A stretch of DNA of 64,000 bases. It comes from Gammaproteobacteria bacterium 50_400_T64. GTDB taxonomy: Bacteria; Pseudomonadota; Gammaproteobacteria; Pseudomonadales; Porticoccaceae. The position numbers and the translations under genes were made by a program. Under the pieces are notes generated by a model. That model was not told where the DNA came from. It saw nothing but the letters and a program-made list of their open reading frames with translations, and ran no database searches. The stretch covers positions 1 through 64,000 of the forward strand of contig MAAS01000015.1 of NCBI GenBank assembly GCA_002162755.1, given 5' to 3'. This document shows, piece by piece, positions 59,553-64,000 of the stretch. The stretch's first letter is position 1. Each line of letters starts with the position of its first letter.

Positions 59553-60722
59553 ATGCACGCACCCTTTAAAAGTATGAATTTTGATCTCGGTCAGGACGTC
59601 GATATGCTGCGCGATGCCGTCTATCAATTCGCCCAGGGTGAAATTGCCCCCCGCGCCGAACAGATCGATATCGACAACAACTTCCCCGCTGATCTGTGGA
59701 AAAAGTTCGGCGACATGGGCCTGTTGGGCATGACGGTTGAAGAAGAGTTTGGCGGCACCAACATGGGTTATCTCGCCCACGTAGTGGCGATGGAAGAAAT
59801 CTCCCGCGCCTCCGCTGCTGTTGGCCTGTCTTACGGCGCTCACTCTAACTTGTGCATTAACCAGATTCGCAAAAACGGTAACCACGAGCAAAAGCTCAAA
59901 TACCTGCCCAAACTTTGCTCCGGCGAACACGTCGGTGCGCTAGCGATGAGCGAACCCGGTGCTGGCTCCGACGTGGTGAGTATGAAACTAAAGGCAGAAA
60001 AGAAAGGCGACCGTTATATTCTCAACGGCAATAAGTTCTGGATCACCAATGGCCCCGATGCCGACACTTACGTCATTTACGCCAAAACCGAACCCACCAA
60101 AGGCTCGAAAGGCATTACCGCCTTTATTGTTGAGCGCGACTTCCCCGGTTTTAGCCGTGCGCAGAAACTCGACAAGCTCGGCATGCGTGGCTCCAACACC
60201 GGCGAGCTGGTGTTTGTCGATTGCGAAGTCCCCGCTGAAAACATCCTCGGCAAAGAAAACCAGGGCGTAAAAGTGCTGATGTCCGGCCTCGATTTTGAGC
60301 GCACCGTGCTCTCCGGCGGCCCCGTTGGCTTAATGCAGGCCTGCATGGACATCGTCATCCCTTACTACCACGACCGCAAACAGTTCGACACACCCATCGG
60401 TGAATTCCAGCTGATGCAGGGCAAATTGGCCGATATGTATGTTGACCTCAACACCTCCCGCGCTTACCTTTACGCTGTCGCCAAAGCCTGTGACCGTGGC
60501 GAAGATTCCCGCAAAGATGCCGCCGCTGTTATTTTGTACACTGCAGAGAAAGCCACGCAAATGGCCCTGCAAGCGATACAGGCCCTGGGCGGTAATGGCT
60601 ACATTAATGAGTACCCCACCGGGCGCTTACTGCGCGATGCCAAGCTCTACGAAATTGGTGCTGGCACCTCGGAAATCCGCCGCATGCTGATAGGTAGAGA
60701 GCTCTTTAACGAATCAAAGTAA
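59553..60722 (+). CDS. liuA: Isovaleryl-CoA dehydrogenase
   Basis: A 389-residue acyl-CoA dehydrogenase oxidising isovaleryl-CoA to 3-methylcrotonyl-CoA in leucine catabolism. The signature [12 protein letters not shown] and [10 protein letters not shown] are present. The catalytic Glu specific to this subgroup lies in [18 protein letters not shown], and the C-terminus is [12 protein letters not shown]. It directly follows liuR and precedes an SDR and liuB, so the operon is tightly organised. Confidence 0.95.
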   Translation: MHAPFKSMNFDLGQDVDMLRDAVYQFAQGEIAPRAEQIDIDNNFPADLWKKFGDMGLLGMTVEEEFGGTNMGYLAHVVAMEEISRASAAVGLSYGAHSNLCINQIRKNGNHEQKLKYLPKLCSGEHVGALAMSEPGAGSDVVSMKLKAEKKGDRYILNGNKFWITNGPDADTYVIYAKTEPTKGSKGITAFIVERDFPGFSRAQKLDKLGMRGSNTGELVFVDCEVPAENILGKENQGVKVLMSGLDFERTVLSGGPVGLMQACMDIVIPYYHDRKQFDTPIGEFQLMQGKLADMYVDLNTSRAYLYAVAKACDRGEDSRKDAAAVILYTAEKATQMALQAIQALGGNGYINEYPTGRLLRDAKLYEIGAGTSEIRRMLIGRELFNESK

Positions 60723-60784
60723 ATCATTGATTTTATTAAAAAAGAAAATTAATAAATAAAACAAAATATTTAAAGGGAGCAACT

Positions 60785-61666
60785 ATGAGCTATCAATCAG
60801 TACTGCAGGCAGGCCACTTTAAAGGCCAAACAATTTTGGTTACCGGCTCCGGCAGTGGCTTTGGCCGCTGTATTGCACACGAGCTGGCCTCATTAGGCGC
60901 GACCGTTTTAATGATGGGCCGCACCGAAGAAAAGCTACAAACGGTGAAAGCTGAAATCGAGGGCGACAACCCCGGTGCTATCGTCGACTACGGCTGCGCC
61001 GATATTCGCGATGCCGACGCCGTTGAGTCTGTTATCGACAAGTTCATCGCCGACCACGGCCCCATTCACGGCCTGGTCAACAATGCCGGTGGCCAGTTCC
61101 CCGCCGACCTTGAGAACATCAGTCCCAACGGTTTTCTCGCCGTGGTGCGCACCAACCTGCTCGGTGGCTTTATTGTCTCCAAAGCGGTGTTCCTGAAATC
61201 GATGAAAGAGCACGGTGGTGCCATCGTCAACATTACCGCCGACAACTTTGGCGGCATGCCACGTATGGGCCACTCCGGTGCCTCCCGTGCCGGTATGGAG
61301 AACTTCACCCAAACCGCTGCCGTCGAGTGGGCTTATGCGGGCGTGCGGCTCAATGCCGTGGCACCGGGCTATCTCGGCTCATCGGGCCTCGATACTTACG
61401 AAGACCCGGAAATGGTCGAGTGTATTCCCCACTTCCCCGAGTCAGTACCCCTCAATAGGGTCGGTACTGAATCAGAAGTCAGCTCAGCCGTCTGCTTTTT
61501 ACTCAGCGATGGCGCGAAGTATATTAATGGCGTCACGTTGAAAGTCGATGGCGGCAGCTCGCTGTGCCTAAGCTCACCACTGGGCCGTAAAATCAAACGT
61601 GCACAGCGTAATAACGACGCCTACAACGGCTTCCATCGCGCCACTTTCCCAAAAATCTTGCAATAA
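60785..61666 (+). CDS. Atypical SDR of 2,4-dienoyl-CoA reductase-like type in the liu operon
   Basis: A 293-residue SDR with cofactor motif V-T-G-S-G-S-G-F-G, L-V-N-N-A-G-G and an extended C-terminal tail (about 35 residues after the usual fold). The catalytic Y-x3-K is absent: the aligned site reads S164-G-A-S-R168. Peroxisomal and mitochondrial 2,4-dienoyl-CoA reductases also lack the tyrosine at this position (P-S-A-S-A-K or H-A-G-S-A-K) but keep the lysine, so the Arg is unusual. GGGAG precedes the ATG. Its place between liuA and liuB suggests action on an acyl-CoA intermediate or on a related branched substrate. Confidence 0.82.
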   Translation: MSYQSVLQAGHFKGQTILVTGSGSGFGRCIAHELASLGATVLMMGRTEEKLQTVKAEIEGDNPGAIVDYGCADIRDADAVESVIDKFIADHGPIHGLVNNAGGQFPADLENISPNGFLAVVRTNLLGGFIVSKAVFLKSMKEHGGAIVNITADNFGGMPRMGHSGASRAGMENFTQTAAVEWAYAGVRLNAVAPGYLGSSGLDTYEDPEMVECIPHFPESVPLNRVGTESEVSSAVCFLLSDGAKYINGVTLKVDGGSSLCLSSPLGRKIKRAQRNNDAYNGFHRATFPKILQ

Positions 61667-61731
61667 ACGAGGGGCCGTCATAGCGCCTTTTTAGACCCAT
61701 TCCTGCAATCCAGCCGAAGAGATCAACTTCC

Positions 61732-63339
61732 ATGGCCGTACTAAAATCGAAAATCAACACCCGTACCACCGAGTTTGCCGACAACGCCGCGCAAATGCAG
61801 AGCATCGTCGACGATCTGAATGAAAAGATCGCCCAGCTCAGCCTCGGTGGCAACCAGAAATCTCGCGACCGCCACGAAGCGCGCGGCAAGTTACTGCCCC
61901 GCGACCGGCTGAAATATCTACTCGACCCCGGCAGCCCCTTTCTGGAATTCTCACAATTCGCTGCCTGGGAGTGCTACGACGACTACGTGCCCGGCGCTAG
62001 CATCATCACCGGTATTGGTCGTGTCGCCGGACAGGAATGCCTGATTGTCGTCAACGACCCCACGGTCAAAGGCGGCACCTACTACCCGATGACCTGCACC
62101 AAGCAAGTGCGCGCGCAAACCATCGCCGACGAAAACAATCTGCCCTGTATTTATCTGGTCGATTCCGGCGGTGCCTTCTTGCCGATGCAGGCCGAAATCT
62201 TCCCCGACCGCCTGCACTTTGGCCGCAGCTTCTTTAACGAAGCGATAATGTCATCGAAGGGGATTCCACAAATTGCCGTGGTCATGGGGTCGTGCACGGC
62301 CGGTGGCGCGTATATGCCTGCCATGGCCGATGAGTCGATTATCGTTAAAGAACAGGGCACCATCTTTCTCGGTGGCCCACCCCTGGTAAAAGCCGCGACC
62401 GGCGAAATTGTTAGTGCTGAAGAACTGGGCGGTGCCGATGTGCATTGCCGCACCTCGGGCGTGACCGACCACTACGCACAGAATGATCACCACGCGCTGA
62501 AACTGGCCCGCCAGGCCGTCGGCCGCTTAAACCGTGTGAAGCCAAAGCAGCTCGACGTGAAAGAATCCGTTGAACCCCTTTACGAGGCCAAAGAGATTTA
62601 CGGCGTCGTCCCCAAGGACACCAAGAAGCCCTACGACGTACGTGAAATTATCGCCCGCGTAGTCGACGGTTCTGAATTTGACGAATTTAAAGCCCTCTAC
62701 GGTGCCACCTTGGTTTGCGGTTTCGCCCGCATTCACGGCTATCCCGTTGGCATACTCGGCAACAACGGCATACTGTTTGGCGAGTCGGCACAAAAAGGCG
62801 CGCACTTTATCGAGCTCTGCGCCCAGCGCAAAATCCCCCTGGTCTTCCTGCAGAACATCACCGGCTTCATGGTCGGCAAGCAGTACGAAGCCGGTGGCAT
62901 CGCCAAGCACGGCGCAAAACTGGTCACCGCAGTGGCCTGTGCCAAAGTGCCGAAGTTCACCATTATTATCGGTGGCTCTTTCGGTGCGGGTAACTACGGC
63001 ATGTGCGGACGCTCTTACGACCCCCGCTTTTTATTCATGTGGCCCAATGCGCGCATCTCAGTAATGGGTGGCGAACAGGCCGGTGGCGTACTCGCCAGCG
63101 TTAAGCGCGGCCAGATTGAAGGCAAGGGTGAAACCTGGAGCGACGAAGAAGAGGCCGCGTTCAAACAGCCGGTGATCGACCTGTACGAGAAGCAGGGCCA
63201 CCCCTACTTTGCCTCCGCACGACTTTGGGATGACGGCATTATCGACCCCGCCGACACCCGCATGGTACTGGGCCTGTGTATTTCAGCCAGCCTCAACAAA
63301 GAAGTTGAAGAGACCAAGTTCGGCGTCTTTAGAATGTAG
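61732..63339 (+). CDS. liuB: Methylcrotonoyl-CoA carboxylase, carboxyltransferase (beta) subunit
   Basis: A 535-residue biotin-dependent carboxyltransferase subunit, of normal length. The crotonase-like halves are visible, with [10 protein letters not shown] near the N-terminus, [11 protein letters not shown] and the later [11 protein letters not shown]. The I-G-G-S-F-G-A-G-N and M-G-G-E-Q-A motifs are the acyl-CoA binding region specific for methylcrotonyl- and geranyl-CoA carboxylases. It transfers CO2 from biotin on LiuD to 3-methylcrotonyl-CoA. It is 65 bases downstream of the SDR and 120 bases upstream of liuD. Confidence 0.95.
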   Translation: MAVLKSKINTRTTEFADNAAQMQSIVDDLNEKIAQLSLGGNQKSRDRHEARGKLLPRDRLKYLLDPGSPFLEFSQFAAWECYDDYVPGASIITGIGRVAGQECLIVVNDPTVKGGTYYPMTCTKQVRAQTIADENNLPCIYLVDSGGAFLPMQAEIFPDRLHFGRSFFNEAIMSSKGIPQIAVVMGSCTAGGAYMPAMADESIIVKEQGTIFLGGPPLVKAATGEIVSAEELGGADVHCRTSGVTDHYAQNDHHALKLARQAVGRLNRVKPKQLDVKESVEPLYEAKEIYGVVPKDTKKPYDVREIIARVVDGSEFDEFKALYGATLVCGFARIHGYPVGILGNNGILFGESAQKGAHFIELCAQRKIPLVFLQNITGFMVGKQYEAGGIAKHGAKLVTAVACAKVPKFTIIIGGSFGAGNYGMCGRSYDPRFLFMWPNARISVMGGEQAGGVLASVKRGQIEGKGETWSDEEEAAFKQPVIDLYEKQGHPYFASARLWDDGIIDPADTRMVLGLCISASLNKEVEETKFGVFRM

Positions 63340-63459
63340 CCACCCTCTACCAAAGAGACCTATAAATCAGTTAAAACAATTAGTTAGCGTAGTAACTTAA
63401 TGTAGAAACAAAGTAGTCGTTAAGGGCAACACAGCCTCAACGGCAAGGAAGATAACTCT

Positions 63460-64000
63460 ATGTTCGACAAGATTTTAATTGCCAACCGTGGCGAAATTGC
63501 CTGCCGCGTCATACGCACCGCTCGCAAGATGGGCATTCGCACCGTTGCCGTTTATTCCGATGCCGACGCCGATGCCCTGCATGTCAGCATGGCCGACGAA
63601 GCCGTCAATATTGGCGCTGCGCCCTCGAAAGAATCCTACCTGCTGGCTGACCGCGTACTCGAAGCCGCGAAGCTTACCGGCGCTCAGGCCGTTCACCCCG
63701 GTTACGGCTTCCTCTCTGAAAACGCGGCTTTTAGCGAAGCCTGTAAAGCCAACGACATCGTCTTTATTGGCCCACCCGTTGGTGCCATTGAAGCCATGGG
63801 TTCAAAGTCTGCCGCCAAAACCATTATGGAAAAAGCCGGCGTACCCCTGGTGCCCGGCTACCACGGTGACGACCAAAGCCCAGCCGTTTTGAAAAAGCAC
63901 GCCGACGAAATGGGCTACCCCGTACTGCTTAAAGCCACCGCCGGTGGTGGTGGTAAAGGCATGCGCGAAGTCTGGAAGAGCGAAGACTTTGACGAGGCAC
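63460..64000 (+). CDS. liuD: Methylcrotonoyl-CoA carboxylase, biotin carboxylase (alpha) subunit, 5' part
   Basis: The first 180 residues of the biotin-containing subunit; the gene runs past the window end. The start is ATG 63460 with AAGGA upstream. The biotin carboxylase domain opens [15 protein letters not shown], then [10 protein letters not shown] and the ATP-grasp glycine loop A-G-G-G-G-K-G-M-R near residue 166. In the absence of an intervening liuC hydratase it directly follows liuB. It could also be a geranyl- or propionyl-type subunit, but the neighbours favour methylcrotonyl. Confidence 0.93.
   Translation, partial: MFDKILIANRGEIACRVIRTARKMGIRTVAVYSDADADALHVSMADEAVNIGAAPSKESYLLADRVLEAAKLTGAQAVHPGYGFLSENAAFSEACKANDIVFIGPPVGAIEAMGSKSAAKTIMEKAGVPLVPGYHGDDQSPAVLKKHADEMGYPVLLKATAGGGGKGMREVWKSEDFDEA

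Noticed and set aside
59229-59930. A 233-codon open frame antisense to liuR and liuA
   Set aside because: It is fully opposite two confidently assigned genes and has no recognisable domain.

Overview
The window is about 64 kb of chromosome from a gammaproteobacterium. Gene content and order resemble Pseudomonas and, more closely, the marine Cellvibrionales/Spongiibacteraceae-like lineages: a gltA gene divergent from sdhCDAB-sucAB-lpd-sucCD, gltX beside tRNA-Ala, a LiuR-type leucine/isovalerate operon, ThrH, CysB, dimeric dUTPase and DUF2835. The genus is an inference from family composition only. Coding density is high, most genes are housekeeping, and there is no prophage, complete insertion sequence or CRISPR array.

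Layout. 1-1023 is the 3' part of isocitrate lyase. 1270-1841 is a higBA toxin-antitoxin pair, followed by a Baeyer-Villiger monooxygenase. 4.0-16.7 kb holds a small hypothetical gene, an rRNA-type methyltransferase, rraA, pabB, thrH, cysB with a divergent TauE/SafE permease, a 5'-nucleotidase, an alanine/sodium symporter, a PLP desulfhydrase/deaminase, an orphan yajC, bcp, mdh, a dimeric dUTPase and a DUF2835 gene. 16.8-29.6 kb is the TCA-cycle block: sucDC, lpd, sucBA and sdhBADC leftward, gltA rightward from a shared 0.4 kb promoter region. 29.6-30.5 kb is a scar containing a degraded hsdR 3' end and a consensus tRNA-Ala(GGC) unit. 30.5-42.4 kb carries gltX, a LapD-like c-di-GMP receptor, clpB, a NIF3-insert-like protein, cnoX/ybbN and purL.

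42.5-49.4 kb is a leftward acyl-CoA catabolic cluster: a Cys-less thiolase-superfamily protein, a DUF35 zinc-ribbon protein, two hot-dog hydratase-type proteins, two closely related acyl-CoA dehydrogenases and an atypical extended SDR. Its composition matches the dehydrogenase/hydratase/retro-aldolase module known for steroid side chains (ChsE/ChsH1/ChsH2/Ltp2), with the MaoC and DUF35 parts of ChsH2 as separate genes. This is the most interesting metabolic system in the window. 49.6-56.3 kb has a DUF3592 protein, a zinc alcohol dehydrogenase, a DUF945 protein, serB and a divergent ahpA/ytjB-like gene. 56.3-64 kb is leucine/acyl-CoA degradation: an SDR and an acyl-CoA synthetase leftward, and liuR-liuA-SDR-liuB-liuD rightward from a promoter holding a 14-bp palindrome; liuD runs off the end.

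The unexplained structure is mostly in intergenic DNA. A 265-bp multi-palindromic element with 25-bp terminal inverted repeats sits 30 bp upstream of clpB, and a diverged inverted relative lies at 51439-51682. A different TIR-bounded element (46468-46630) fills a gap inside the acyl-CoA operon, and a third palindromic element lies at 48133-48240. A 31-bp exact copy of part of sdhA sits inside the hsdR remnant about 4.5 kb from its source, like filler DNA at a repair junction.
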